Assembly: GCF_024495425.1 (NCBI RefSeq)
Contig: NZ_JANHJR010000002.1
Coordinates: forward strand, 186,001-250,000
Reading direction: 5' to 3'
Length of the DNA: 64,000 nt
From: Haloarchaeobius litoreus
GTDB taxonomy: Archaea; Halobacteriota; Halobacteria; Halobacteriales; Natrialbaceae
This document shows positions 41,880 through 50,432 of this stretch, piece after piece (position 1 is the first letter of the stretch; every line of letters starts with the position of its first letter). Below the pieces are notes generated by a model that did no database searches, was not told the origin of the DNA, and worked only from the letters and a program-made list of their open reading frames with translations. Made by a program: the position numbers and the translations under genes.

Positions 41880-42371
41880 TCACAGGCTGGTCCACAGCTC
41901 GACCACGTCGCCGGTGACGCCGTCGCCGAACTCGTGGCGGTGGGTCGTCACGCGCTCGTAGCCCCGGCGCTCGTAGAAGCTGGCGGCGTTGGCCGACGCC
42001 CAGCACGCCGCCGAGGCCACATCCTGTTCGCGGAGCGACCCGTGGAGTGCATCGAGCAACAGGGTACCGACACCCTCGCCCGCCCGGTTCGGGTCGACGT
42101 ACAGCGCGGTCACCTCGCCGTCGACGTCGGCGACGAGGTGGTCCCGGCACTCGGGGAGGGCGATGCCGAACCCGACGACGGTTCCGGCGTTGGTCTCCGC
42201 GACGAGGAACGTGTCCTCGCCGTCGAAGGTGTAGTCGTCGACGCTCCGTCCAGCGTGCCACGCGTCGACGACGGCGTCGTCGTAGGCAAGCGGTCCGCGC
42301 TCGGCGATCGCGGCCTCGTGGACCGAGAGGATGGCCGCGGAGTCGTCTGGTTCCGCCGCTCTGACGTGCAT
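41880..42371 (-). CDS. GNAT-family acetyltransferase
   Basis: This 163-residue protein contains VTALYVDPNRAGEGVGTLLLDALHGSL (residues 84-110) with the RAGEGVGT acetyl-CoA loop, preceded by VVGFGIALPE strands. The Asp- and Glu-rich composition is halophilic. The substrate is unknown. It starts at an ATG (42371) just upstream of a 60-base gap from a small membrane-protein gene on the same strand. Confidence 0.85.
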   Translation of the reverse strand: MHVRAAEPDDSAAILSVHEAAIAERGPLAYDDAVVDAWHAGRSVDDYTFDGEDTFLVAETNAGTVVGFGIALPECRDHLVADVDGEVTALYVDPNRAGEGVGTLLLDALHGSLREQDVASAACWASANAASFYERRGYERVTTHRHEFGDGVTGDVVELWTSL

Positions 42372-42430
42372 GACTGCGCTAGAACCCTCGCTCCCCTCTA
42401 GGTGCCGGTTCTGCAGAAGATAGCTGTCCG

Positions 42431-42667
42431 TCAGCGCGGGCGAGGGGTACCGTAGTGGCGCATCGCGGCCACGACGAGCACGAGCAGGGCCGTGAACACC
42501 AGCGCCACCGGGACGTAGCCCGCCGTGAGCGTGCCAGTCCCGACGGTCGCGAAGACGACGGCGGCCGTCAGCAGGAACGCCACGAGGAGGCCGAGTGCGC
42601 CGGCGATCCAGAGGATGCGCTCTTCGGTCGGGAGTCCGTCGTTCGTCTGCTTCGGGTACTGGGTCAT
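42431..42667 (-). CDS. Small two-helix membrane protein
   Basis: This 78-residue protein has hydrophobic segments at about residues 21-43 (LWIAGALGLLVAFLLTAAVVFA) and 48-67 (TAGYVPVALVFTALLVLVVAA), and a basic tail RHYGTPRPR. No family is recognised. TATAAA at 42691-42696 is about 27 bases before the ATG at 42667, which supports this start over an in-frame ATG at 42688. Confidence 0.65.
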   Translation of the reverse strand: MTQYPKQTNDGLPTEERILWIAGALGLLVAFLLTAAVVFATVGTGTLTAGYVPVALVFTALLVLVVAAMRHYGTPRPR

Positions 42668-42711
42668 AGCTGTAAGGACGCGGTCCACGTATAAACCCGA
42701 TCTCTAGATTT

Positions 42712-45123
42712 TCACTCCCTGGGAACGAGCGACCGCGCCGAGTTCAGCACCACGAGGGCGCTGCTGGACCCCATCGCCAGTGCGGCGAACAGTGGGTTCA
42801 GGAGCCCCGTCGCGGCCAGCGGGATTGCGACGGCGTTGTAGCCGAACGCCCACGTGAGGTTCTCCCGGACGCGTCGCCGGGTCGCCGTTGCCACGTCGAA
42901 CAGCACGGGGACCGCGTCGAGCCGGCCGTCGGTCACGACCGCGTCGGCTGCCTCGGCAGCCAGCCCACCGCTCCCCGCGATGGCGACGCCGACGTCTGCG
43001 GCGGCCAGTGCGGGCGCGTCGTTGTCGCCGTCGCCGACCATCGCGACGGTCCCTTGCGCGCGGAGTCGCTGGACCGTGGCGACCTTCCCGTCAGGCGGGA
43101 CGCCCGCGAACACCTCGTCGACCGCCGGATGGTCGCGGAAGCGGTCCGCGGCGGCCCCGTCGTCGCCGGTCAGCACGACGACGGAGCGGCCGTCGTCGGC
43201 GAGCGCCGTGACCGTCTCGTCCCAGTCGTCGCGCGGCCGGTCGGTGACCGCGAGGACGCCCCGACAGCGACCGTTCCAGCCGACGAGGACGGGGACGCCG
43301 CCGTCGCCGGCGATGGTGTCGGCGCGCTCCTCGAAGCGCTCGGGGACGGCGAGACCCTCGGATTCGAACAGGTCGCGGTTGCCGACGACGGTCTCCTCGC
43401 CGTCGACGGTCCCGACGACACCGGTCGGGCGTCCCTCGACTGACGACGCGGGGTCGTCCCAGTCGTCCGCCTCCCGATTCCGTCCCGTGGCCTCGGCCGG
43501 TCCGCCGCCGTCGGTCGCTGGGTTCTCCGGGGCCGGTCGCAGGCCCTCGCCGGCGGCGAACGCGACGACGGCGTCGGCGACGGGGTGGTTCGAGTAGCGC
43601 TCCAGCGCGGCGGCGCGGGCGAGGAGGTGTTCGCCGTCGTCGGCATCGACGCCGGTGACGGTCATCTCACCGCTGGTGAGCGTCCCCGTCTTGTCGAGCG
43701 CGACCACGTCGACGTCGGGCAGCACCTCGAAGATGGTCTCCGAGGCGACGACGACGCCGGACTCGGCGGCGCGCTGGATGCCCGCGGCGACGGCCAGTGG
43801 CGTGGCGAGGCCCAGGGCACAGGGACAGGCGACGACGAGGACCGTCAGTCCGACGAGCAGGGCTCCGGTGGCGGTGCCGCCGAGCACGAGCGTCCCGGCG
43901 GCGACCAGCAGCGCGAGGGCCGTCACCGTCGGCACGAACACCGTCGCGAGCCGGTCTGCGAGGCGCTGGACGCCCGGGCGGGCGCTCTGGACCTCCCACA
44001 GCAGGCCGACGATGCGGTCGAGCGTGCTCGTCGCGTCCTCGCTCACCGCGACGACGAGCGGCGTGTCCGTGACGACCGAGCCGCCGACGACGTCGTCGCC
44101 CTCGCGCTTCGTCACCGGCAGGGACTCGCCGGTCACGAGCGCCTCGTCGACCGCGGCGACGCCCTCGACGACGGTGCCGTCGAGCGGGACGCGCTCGCCC
44201 GGGCGGACGAGCAGTTCGGAGCCCGGTGCGACGTCCTCGACCGGAAGCGTCCGGCCGTCGCGGAGGCGGGCCTCCTCGACCGACGCCGCGGTGAGGTCCG
44301 ACAGCAGCGAGACGGCCGAGCGCTTCACGCGGTCCTCGTAGTAGTTGCCGGCACTGACGACGAGCACGATGGCGACGGTGACGTCGAAGTAGACGTCGAT
44401 GCCGCCGGTGAGCATCACCGCGGTGCTGTAGACGTACGCGCTGGTCGCCGCGAGGGAGACGAGCAGGTCCATGTTCGGCTGGCCCGCACGCAGACTCACG
44501 TACGCACCGCGCAGGAGCGGGAAGCCACTGTAGAATAGCACGACGCTCGTGAACAGCCAGATCTGTGCGAGCAGGTAGAGCCGGCCGAACGAGCCGAACT
44601 CGACGACCGGCGCGAAGCCGAAGTGCTGCGGGTAGATGAACAGCACGTACCACAGCATCGTCATCATCCCGAAGAAGCCGCCGCCGACGAGGAACGTCGC
44701 CGTGGGCGAGTCCGGCTCGTGGTCGTCCTCGACGCCCCGCTCGCGCGCCTCGTACCCGGCCGTCGAGACCACGTCTGGCAGGTCGCCGGCGTCGACGCGC
44801 CCGGGGTCGTAGACGAGCTTCATCGTGTCCGTCGCGTAGCTCGCCGATGCACCCTCGACGCCGGCGTGGTCGGTGGCGGTCGACTCGAGGAACAGCTCGC
44901 AGGTCGCACAGTGCATGCCGTCGACCGAGAGGTAGCAGACCTCGCCGTCGGCGTCGTCGTCGCCGGGGTCGAGCAGCTCCTCGGGCGAGGCCGCGTCGAG
45001 GTCTGCGTCGTCCAGCGACCGTGCGACGGCGAGACAGCCCCGACAGCAGAACTCGCCGTCGACGTCCGGGTCGGTCACCGGGTCGGCGGGCAGGTCCAGA
45101 TCGCAGAGCGTACAGCCGGTCAT
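42712..45123 (-). CDS. Copper-transporting P-type ATPase (CcoI/CopA-like)
   Basis: This 803-residue ATPase moves copper across the membrane. The N-terminus has CTLCDLDLP and EFCCRGCLAV, then a heavy-metal domain with GMHCATCELF. The membrane copper path is VACPCALGLATPLA (CPC), the phosphorylation site DKTGTLTSGE, and hinge GDGDNDAPAL. The extra N-terminal cysteines resemble FixI/CcoI pumps that supply copper to cytochrome oxidases. It lies directly after a TauE/SafE gene and near the divergent ba3 oxidase operon, so a copper-delivery role for that oxidase is likely. Direct detoxification is the alternative. Confidence 0.9.
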   Translation of the reverse strand: MTGCTLCDLDLPADPVTDPDVDGEFCCRGCLAVARSLDDADLDAASPEELLDPGDDDADGEVCYLSVDGMHCATCELFLESTATDHAGVEGASASYATDTMKLVYDPGRVDAGDLPDVVSTAGYEARERGVEDDHEPDSPTATFLVGGGFFGMMTMLWYVLFIYPQHFGFAPVVEFGSFGRLYLLAQIWLFTSVVLFYSGFPLLRGAYVSLRAGQPNMDLLVSLAATSAYVYSTAVMLTGGIDVYFDVTVAIVLVVSAGNYYEDRVKRSAVSLLSDLTAASVEEARLRDGRTLPVEDVAPGSELLVRPGERVPLDGTVVEGVAAVDEALVTGESLPVTKREGDDVVGGSVVTDTPLVVAVSEDATSTLDRIVGLLWEVQSARPGVQRLADRLATVFVPTVTALALLVAAGTLVLGGTATGALLVGLTVLVVACPCALGLATPLAVAAGIQRAAESGVVVASETIFEVLPDVDVVALDKTGTLTSGEMTVTGVDADDGEHLLARAAALERYSNHPVADAVVAFAAGEGLRPAPENPATDGGGPAEATGRNREADDWDDPASSVEGRPTGVVGTVDGEETVVGNRDLFESEGLAVPERFEERADTIAGDGGVPVLVGWNGRCRGVLAVTDRPRDDWDETVTALADDGRSVVVLTGDDGAAADRFRDHPAVDEVFAGVPPDGKVATVQRLRAQGTVAMVGDGDNDAPALAAADVGVAIAGSGGLAAEAADAVVTDGRLDAVPVLFDVATATRRRVRENLTWAFGYNAVAIPLAATGLLNPLFAALAMGSSSALVVLNSARSLVPRE

Positions 45124-45130
45124 GGGTGTC

Positions 45131-45949
45131 TCACAGCGGCTGGTAGTACGGCACGGGCGGGTGCGGCAGGTGGATGCCGAACAGCATCAGCCCGTGGGCG
45201 AGCGGCAGGTAGCCCAGGCCGAGGAACGCAACGCCCATCGTGCGGTGCAAGAGGGTCCGGTGGCGGACCGACAGCGACCCGATGGCGAGCCCGTACGCGA
45301 ACAGGGTCGGAACGGTGCCGATGCCGAGCAGTGAGAGCGCGAGCGCGCCCCGGAGTGGGTCGCCGATGACGAACGCGTACAGGTACGCCGGGTAGGTGAT
45401 GGGACAGGGGAGGGTCGCGTGGACCGCGCCGAGTCCGACGATGCCCGTCGAGTTCGTCGCCCGGTCGAGGTGCCCCGTCAGGAGCCCGCTGACGCGTCGG
45501 AACACCGCCGAGAGTCCGGGGATGGAGTTCCCGACGGCCGCGCCGCCGGCGGTCCCCCGGAACAGGTAGCCCACGCCAGCGGCGAGGATGAACAGCCCGA
45601 CGAGCACGCCCATGCCCCCGCGGACGACGTCCGAGAGCGACGTGACGGCCGTGATGCTCCCGACGAAGAGGCTCCCGGCGAGCCCGAGGGCCGCGCCGAC
45701 GACGGCGTACCCCGCGGTCCGGCCGAGGTTGAACAGCCCGTGCTGGCGCACGTCGACCGTCGTGAGCTGGTCGCTCCGGCGGTCGTCGCGGCTCGCGGTG
45801 ATGCGGTCGGCGTACGTCGACACCAGCGGGCCGCACATCCCGAGGCAGTGCGCGCCGCCGAGGACGCCGATAACGAGGAACAGGAACAGGTCGGCGTTCT
45901 CGGTGACACCCTGCGTGGCGACCGTGGCGCTCACGGCCCACCCGCTCAC
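45131..45949 (-). CDS. TauE/SafE-like membrane protein (oxidase maturation context)
   Basis: This 272-residue protein begins at a GTG (45949): VSGWAVSATVATQ, with about seven hydrophobic helices. Landmarks are GVLGGAHCLGMCGPLVSTYAD and GAVHATLPCPITYPAYLYAFVIGDPLRGALAL, in which the paired HC/CGP and PCP cysteines are typical of the TauE/SafE proteins next to CcoI pumps. Those proteins are thought to move sulphur compounds or copper for oxidase maturation. Seven bases separate it from the ATPase. The upstream 64-residue gene ends two bases before its start. Confidence 0.85.
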   Translation of the reverse strand: MSGWAVSATVATQGVTENADLFLFLVIGVLGGAHCLGMCGPLVSTYADRITASRDDRRSDQLTTVDVRQHGLFNLGRTAGYAVVGAALGLAGSLFVGSITAVTSLSDVVRGGMGVLVGLFILAAGVGYLFRGTAGGAAVGNSIPGLSAVFRRVSGLLTGHLDRATNSTGIVGLGAVHATLPCPITYPAYLYAFVIGDPLRGALALSLLGIGTVPTLFAYGLAIGSLSVRHRTLLHRTMGVAFLGLGYLPLAHGLMLFGIHLPHPPVPYYQPL

Positions 45950-45950
45950 C

Positions 45951-46145
45951 TCACACCCCGTTCGCGTCGGCGTCGTGGTGCTCGTCCTCGTGGGGCGAGA
46001 GCGCGAGCGCCAGACAGCCGGTGATGATGAGCACGTTGAGGAGCGTGACGGCGGCGATGGTCTCGCCCGAGAGCGCCACGAAGACCACCGCGGGCACCAG
46101 CGCGGCCAGCGAGATGAGTCCGATCACACGCGGTGTGATGTCCAT
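45951..46145 (-). CDS. 64-residue membrane protein of the oxidase locus
   Basis: This small protein starts at an ATG at 46145: MDITPRVIGLISLAALVPAVVF, with two hydrophobic helices (about residues 8-24 and 30-47) and a His/Asp-rich tail HEDEHHDADANGV that could bind metal. Haloarchaeal ba3 oxidase loci often carry such small subunits; I treat it as an accessory or assembly factor of the copper route. The first in-frame ATG at 46208 lies in sequence with poor codon use and is not preferred. Confidence 0.6.
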   Translation of the reverse strand: MDITPRVIGLISLAALVPAVVFVALSGETIAAVTLLNVLIITGCLALALSPHEDEHHDADANGV

Positions 46146-46246
46146 GCTGGTGGCTGTTGTCCCGTGAGAGTATAAACTCTGGTCCGATTCCCACGTCGCT
46201 GAAGCCACCCCGATAGTTAAGAGAAAAGCCTCCCGAATACGTTCGC

Positions 46247-46477
46247 ATGAGTAGGGGCGTACCAGCAGTGGAGGAGGAAAGCGAACCTGACGCGGGGGAA
46301 CAGAGTGTTTCGGCCCCCGTCACGCAGGAGGAACCGGAGCGCGAGCTCACCCACGAGGAGTTCGACCCGAAGGGGACGCTCGCGTTGATACTGATGTACT
46401 TCGCGATACTGGTCGTCATGTGGGTGTTCATGTACTTCATCGAGTTCCTCGGCAACGACCTCGTCGTGGTGGGGTGA
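46247..46477 (+). CDS. cbaD: Cytochrome ba3 oxidase small subunit (CbaD-like)
   Basis: This 76-residue protein has an acidic N-terminal half and one membrane helix (about residues 44-67: TLALILMYFAILVVMWVFMYF). It opens the oxidase operon with a GATAGTTAAGAG box about 29 bases upstream of the ATG, matching the cbaD gene of haloarchaeal oxidase clusters. It likely stabilises subunits I and II. Name by position, not by strong sequence similarity. Confidence 0.65.
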   Translation: MSRGVPAVEEESEPDAGEQSVSAPVTQEEPERELTHEEFDPKGTLALILMYFAILVVMWVFMYFIEFLGNDLVVVG

Positions 46478-46483
46478 TCACGG

Positions 46484-46993
46484 GTGCACATCCACCAGTA
46501 CGAGAAGCTCTGGCTCGGGATGTCGCTGCTGCTCATCGTCGGCTTCATCGCGACCATCACCTACGGTGCGGTCGGCGTCGGCGTGTCGATGGTCGACGAC
46601 AGCGGCGGCAACGTCGACCCGAACGCCCTCGACGAGCACCCCGAGTTCAGCGACCCCGGCGTCCAGAAGGTCGGCGAGAACGAGTACGAGGTGTACGTCG
46701 TCGCCCGGCAGTTCATCTTCCAGCCCGACCCCATCGTCGTGCCCGCCAACAGCACGGTGACGTTCTACGTGACCTCCGCCGACGTCATCCACGGCTTCGC
46801 GGTCGTGGGGACCAACGCCAACACGATGGTCATCCCCGGTGAGGTCGCGGAGATCACCGTCGAGGTGAACGAGCCCAACGAGTACGGCATCGTCTGTCAC
46901 GAGTACTGCGGCTCCGGCCACCACACCATGGAGGGGCTCCTCCGGGTGGTACCCGAGGGTGAGTACAACGCCAGCGACGGAGGGAGCCAATGA
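46484..46993 (+). CDS. cbaB: Cytochrome c oxidase subunit II, ba3 type (CbaB)
   Basis: This 169-residue protein starts at a GTG (46484). Residues 9-31 are one membrane helix; the rest is a cupredoxin domain outside the membrane. The CuA site is complete: His103 (VIHGF) and CxExCx3Hx2M with Cys138, Glu140, Cys142, His146 and Met149. It receives electrons from a halocyanin-like donor and passes them to subunit I. The stop overlaps subunit I by four bases. Confidence 0.9.
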   Translation: MHIHQYEKLWLGMSLLLIVGFIATITYGAVGVGVSMVDDSGGNVDPNALDEHPEFSDPGVQKVGENEYEVYVVARQFIFQPDPIVVPANSTVTFYVTSADVIHGFAVVGTNANTMVIPGEVAEITVEVNEPNEYGIVCHEYCGSGHHTMEGLLRVVPEGEYNASDGGSQ

Positions 46994-48744
46994 GCGTCGA
47001 ACAGGAGACCTTCGTGGACCGGTACCCCGAGGAGGCAGAGCTCGTCCGGCGGTCGTTCCTGGTCGCGTTCACCGCGCTCGGGCTCGGTGCCCTGTTCGGC
47101 ATCTTCCAGGCGCTCCACCGGACCAACGTCCTGCGTATCATCCCATCGACGGACTACTACACGGCGCTGACCGCACACGGAGTCCTGCTCGCGATCGTCT
47201 TCACCATCTTCTACCTCGTCGGCCTGTACCAGTGGGCAATCACCCGCAGCCTGGACCGGTCGCCGACGAACATCAACTTCACCCGGGCGTGGCTCACGCT
47301 GATGACCGTCGGGTCGGCCGTCACCGGCATCACCATCCTGCTCGGGTTCGTCGACCAGGTCGGCATCAGCGCCGACGTGCTGTTCACCTTCTACGCGCCG
47401 CTGCAGGCCCACCCGCTGTTCTACACGGGACTGGTCGTGTTCATCATCGGGACGTGGCTCGCCGGCGTGGACTGGTTCCGCACGTGGCTGCACTGGAAGG
47501 AGGACAACCCCGACGAGCGCATCCCGCTGCAGACGTTCATGGTGCTGACGTCGATGATCATGTGGTACGTCGCCACCATCGGCGTCGCCATCGCGACGCT
47601 CTTCTTCCTGCTGCCGTGGTCGCTCGGGCTCATCGAGACGGTGAACCCGCTGTTGACCCGGACGCTGTTCTGGTTCTTCGGCCACCCGGTCGTCTACTTC
47701 TGGCTGCTGCCGGCGTACCTGCTCTGGTACACGGTGCTGCCGAAGCTCGCCGGCGGGCGGCTGTTCAGCGACCCCCTCGCACGGGTCGTCTTCGTGCTGT
47801 TCGTGCTGCTGTCGACCCCGGTCGGCATCCACCACCAGTACGTCGACCCCGGCATCGCGGAGGGGTTCAAGTTCATCGCGATGACGAACACGATGTTCCT
47901 GCTGTTGCCGAGCCTGCTGACCGCGTTCACCGTCGTCGCGAGCATGGAGCACGGGGCACGCCAGCGCGGCGGCGAGGGCCTGTTCGGCTGGCTCACCGCC
48001 CTCCCGTGGCGCGACCCCGCGTTCACCGGGATGGCGCTCGCCGGCCTGATGTTCGCCGCCGGCGGCTTCTCCGGCATGATCAACGCCGGGATGAACATCA
48101 ACTACCTCGTCCACAACACCATCTGGGTCCCCGGCCACTTCCACCTCACCGTCGGTACCGCCGTCGCGCTGACGTTCATGGCGGGGACGTACTGGCTGTG
48201 GCCCCAGCTCACGAACCGTCGGCTCTACTCCCGGCCCATCGGCCTGCTGCAGGTCGTGATGTGGTTCGGCGGGATGGCGCTGATGTCCAACTCGATGCAC
48301 GTCGCCGGGCTGTACGGCGTGCCGCGCCGGACCGCCGAGCCGCAGTACTCCGGCTTCGACTTCCAGACCGCGTTCGGGAGCATGGCGGAGCTGAACATCC
48401 AGCTCGCCGTCGGCGGGACGCTGCTGTTCGTCTCGACGCTGCTGTTCCTCGGGAACCTCACGCTCTCGCTGGGCAACCCGACGGTCGAGGGGCTCGGGCA
48501 GTCGCTCCCAGAGCCGCTCTCCGGCCCGGAGGACAGCCCGCGCGTGCTCGACAACATGAAGCTCTGGGCCGGCATCGCGCTGGTGCTCGTCGTGCTCGCG
48601 TACGCGCTGCCGCTCGGGGCCATCGTCCAGAACGGCGGCCTGTTCGGCACCGGCGGAGACGCCTACCCGGTGTCGGTGCTCGGTGCGTTCGACCCCGGCG
48701 TCGGCCTCGAGGCGGTCCGCGAGCTCCTGGGGGTGGGACGATGA
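46990..48744 (+). CDS. cbaA: Cytochrome c oxidase subunit I, ba3 type (CbaA)
   Basis: This 584-residue protein is the oxygen-reducing, proton-pumping subunit of a B-family haem-copper oxidase. About 13 hydrophobic helices are seen. Haem and copper ligands are His63 (TAHGVLL), His232 with the cross-linked Tyr236 in FGHPVVYFW, His281/His282 in GIHHQYV, and His383/His385 in PGHFHLTVG. The K-channel-like residues lie in the Tyr236 helix, and the D-channel motif of A-family enzymes is missing, as in ba3. It overlaps subunit II by four bases and the next small gene by four bases, so translation is coupled. Confidence 0.93.
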   Translation: MSVEQETFVDRYPEEAELVRRSFLVAFTALGLGALFGIFQALHRTNVLRIIPSTDYYTALTAHGVLLAIVFTIFYLVGLYQWAITRSLDRSPTNINFTRAWLTLMTVGSAVTGITILLGFVDQVGISADVLFTFYAPLQAHPLFYTGLVVFIIGTWLAGVDWFRTWLHWKEDNPDERIPLQTFMVLTSMIMWYVATIGVAIATLFFLLPWSLGLIETVNPLLTRTLFWFFGHPVVYFWLLPAYLLWYTVLPKLAGGRLFSDPLARVVFVLFVLLSTPVGIHHQYVDPGIAEGFKFIAMTNTMFLLLPSLLTAFTVVASMEHGARQRGGEGLFGWLTALPWRDPAFTGMALAGLMFAAGGFSGMINAGMNINYLVHNTIWVPGHFHLTVGTAVALTFMAGTYWLWPQLTNRRLYSRPIGLLQVVMWFGGMALMSNSMHVAGLYGVPRRTAEPQYSGFDFQTAFGSMAELNIQLAVGGTLLFVSTLLFLGNLTLSLGNPTVEGLGQSLPEPLSGPEDSPRVLDNMKLWAGIALVLVVLAYALPLGAIVQNGGLFGTGGDAYPVSVLGAFDPGVGLEAVRELLGVGR

Positions 48745-48956
48745 GCGACCGTGGCCCCATCGTCCAGACCCGTGGCGGACTGCTCGTCGCCTGGGCGTTC
48801 CTGCTCGTCCTCGGCTTCGAGCTCCGGACGGCGCTCGGGCTGTTCCTGGGTATCGACGTCCCGGCGGTCCCGTACCTCGGCACGCTGGCCGTCGTGCTGA
48901 CGCTGTTTGCCGTGCTGGCGGACTTCCAGCGCGCGTCGGCACAGCGGGAGGCCTGA
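48741..48956 (+). CDS. Small membrane subunit of ba3 oxidase (CbaE-like)
   Basis: This 71-residue protein lies between the stop of subunit I (four-base overlap) and the next gene. Two hydrophobic segments are present, about residues 13-33 (GLLVAWAFLLVLGFELRTALGLF) and 37-57 (VPAVPYLGTLAVVLTLFAVLA). It has an ATG start and GC-rich codon use. In haloarchaeal ba3 loci a short membrane subunit follows cbaA; assignment is by position. Confidence 0.65.
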   Translation: MSDRGPIVQTRGGLLVAWAFLLVLGFELRTALGLFLGIDVPAVPYLGTLAVVLTLFAVLADFQRASAQREA

Positions 48957-48957
48957 G

Positions 48958-49587
48958 ATGTCGGTCGTCGACCACCGTCCCCGGCTTCCGCTGTCGTGGG
49001 TCGGGCTCGCCGTCGTCGTCGGCGTGACGCTCGGCTACTGGCTGGCGGTCGACCCCGTCGTCCAGTCGCCCGCACAGGTCGCCTACCCGCTGCTGTGGCT
49101 GGCAGTCAGCGCCGTCGGGGTCGCGGTCGCCGTCGAATCGGGGGCTCGCTCGCTCTCGCCGCTCCCGGCCCTCGCCGGTGGCGCGTACGTACTCGTGCTG
49201 CTGTGGACCGCGGGGCTGCTCGCGCCGGCGGCCTCCGACCCGACGTTCTCGGTCCACCTGGCCATCCCGGGCTGGGGGCCGGCGGTGCACTACGTCGGCC
49301 CGGTCGTCGCGCTCACCGTCGTCCCGTTCCTCGTCTTCGGCTACGCGACGCTCGGCCTGCTCGCCGCGGTCGCCGTCGACCGGACGTGGAGTGCGTCGAT
49401 GCCCGGCGCGGTCGGCCTGCTCGCCTGCGTGAGCTGTACCGCGCCCCTGGTCGCCGGTGTCGCGGGCTCGCTCGGTGCGGGCTCGGTCGCCGCCACGCTC
49501 AGCCACGCGCAGTACCCCGTCGCGACGGCAGCGTTCCTGCTGTCGGTCGGCGGCTTCGCCGTCGTGCTCCGTCGGACCGCCGACTGA
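48958..49587 (+). CDS. Membrane protein of the ba3 oxidase operon
   Basis: This 209-residue protein has about six hydrophobic helices: LSWVGLAVVVGVTLGYWLAV, then LLWLAVSAVGVAVAVES, GAYVLVLLWTAGLLA, VALTVVPFLVFGYATLGLLAAVAV, AVGLLACVSCTAPLVAGVAGSLGA and ATAAFLLSVGGFAVVL. The fifth helix holds CVSC, which might bind haem or copper. The ATG at 48958 is one base past the previous stop, so it is part of the same operon. It could be an assembly factor or an additional subunit. Confidence 0.6.
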   Translation: MSVVDHRPRLPLSWVGLAVVVGVTLGYWLAVDPVVQSPAQVAYPLLWLAVSAVGVAVAVESGARSLSPLPALAGGAYVLVLLWTAGLLAPAASDPTFSVHLAIPGWGPAVHYVGPVVALTVVPFLVFGYATLGLLAAVAVDRTWSASMPGAVGLLACVSCTAPLVAGVAGSLGAGSVAATLSHAQYPVATAAFLLSVGGFAVVLRRTAD

Positions 49588-49643
49588 GACTGCGCCGGCA
49601 CCACCGGCGAACCTTTTTAGCCGAGAGCGAGGTAGGGCAGGGC

Positions 49644-50372
49644 ATGACCGAGCAGTCGCCGGGCACGGACGGGGACGAAGAGGAGACGCCAGCCACCGAG
49701 GCGGCCCAGGAGCCCGCCCCCTCGGCTGACACACCGGCGGAGCAGGACGCGCCCGAAGGCCCCACCGGCGACGACGCGGCCGAACCACCCGCCAGCGACG
49801 ACGCGGGGTCGACCCCAGGCGAGTCGGCCGACGCCGGCGGCCCCACGCCGGGTGTCCCAGACGAGGAGACGCTGGACGTCCCCGAGGACGTGGCCACCTA
49901 CGACCGCTTCAAGAAGATGGACGGCGCGCAGTACGAGCGCGTCAACGAGTTCCTGCGCGACCGCACCTACATCACGGCTCGCGAGTGGGCCATCGCCCGG
50001 CTCTGCTCCGACTTCCGCACCGAGACGGGCGTCGAGATGACGAAGATCGGCGAGAACCTGCCCGAGCTGGTGCCGTTCATGACCGACACGTACACGCCAC
50101 AGGCGGTCAACCAGGCCCGCGCCGCCTTCGAGGACAAGATACGGACCGCGGGCGCGACGTTCCTCTACGGGGCGATGTGCGACTTCTTCACCGCCGAGGA
50201 GCTCGACGACGTGATGTACGAGTCCACCGAGGTCGCGAAGTTCCTGCTGGAGGTCGAGGGCGTCGACCTCTCGGTCGAGGAGGAGCTGGAGGCCGAGGAG
50301 CGCATCTCGTCGGTCATGCGAGAGGTGCGCGAGGCGAGCGCGGAGCTGCGCGAGGACGAAGACACGGAGTAG
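49644..50372 (+). CDS. DUF5806-like acidic protein
   Basis: This 242-residue protein has an acidic, Pro-, Thr- and Ala-rich disordered first half (residues 1-85) and a helical second half (FKKMDGAQYERVNEFLRDRTYITAREWAIARLCSDFRTETGVEMTKIGENLPELVPFM, then a coiled-coil-like C-terminus with VEEELEAEERISSVMREV). I recall it as DUF5806, a haloarchaeal family of unknown role. CCTTTTTAG at about 49611-49619 is a TATA-like box. It does not appear to belong to the oxidase operon. Confidence 0.6.
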   Translation: MTEQSPGTDGDEEETPATEAAQEPAPSADTPAEQDAPEGPTGDDAAEPPASDDAGSTPGESADAGGPTPGVPDEETLDVPEDVATYDRFKKMDGAQYERVNEFLRDRTYITAREWAIARLCSDFRTETGVEMTKIGENLPELVPFMTDTYTPQAVNQARAAFEDKIRTAGATFLYGAMCDFFTAEELDDVMYESTEVAKFLLEVEGVDLSVEEELEAEERISSVMREVREASAELREDEDTE

Positions 50373-50432
50373 GTCTCTGCCGAGGTCTCTCGCACTGAAG
50401 ATTCGAATGTCAACTAGGGAAATCTGAAGTAG

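Noticed and set aside
46897-49788. Long open frame antisense to the ba3 oxidase operon
   Set aside because: It spans several genes whose own protein features are convincing, and its translation is full of R, Q and E repeats with no family similarity.
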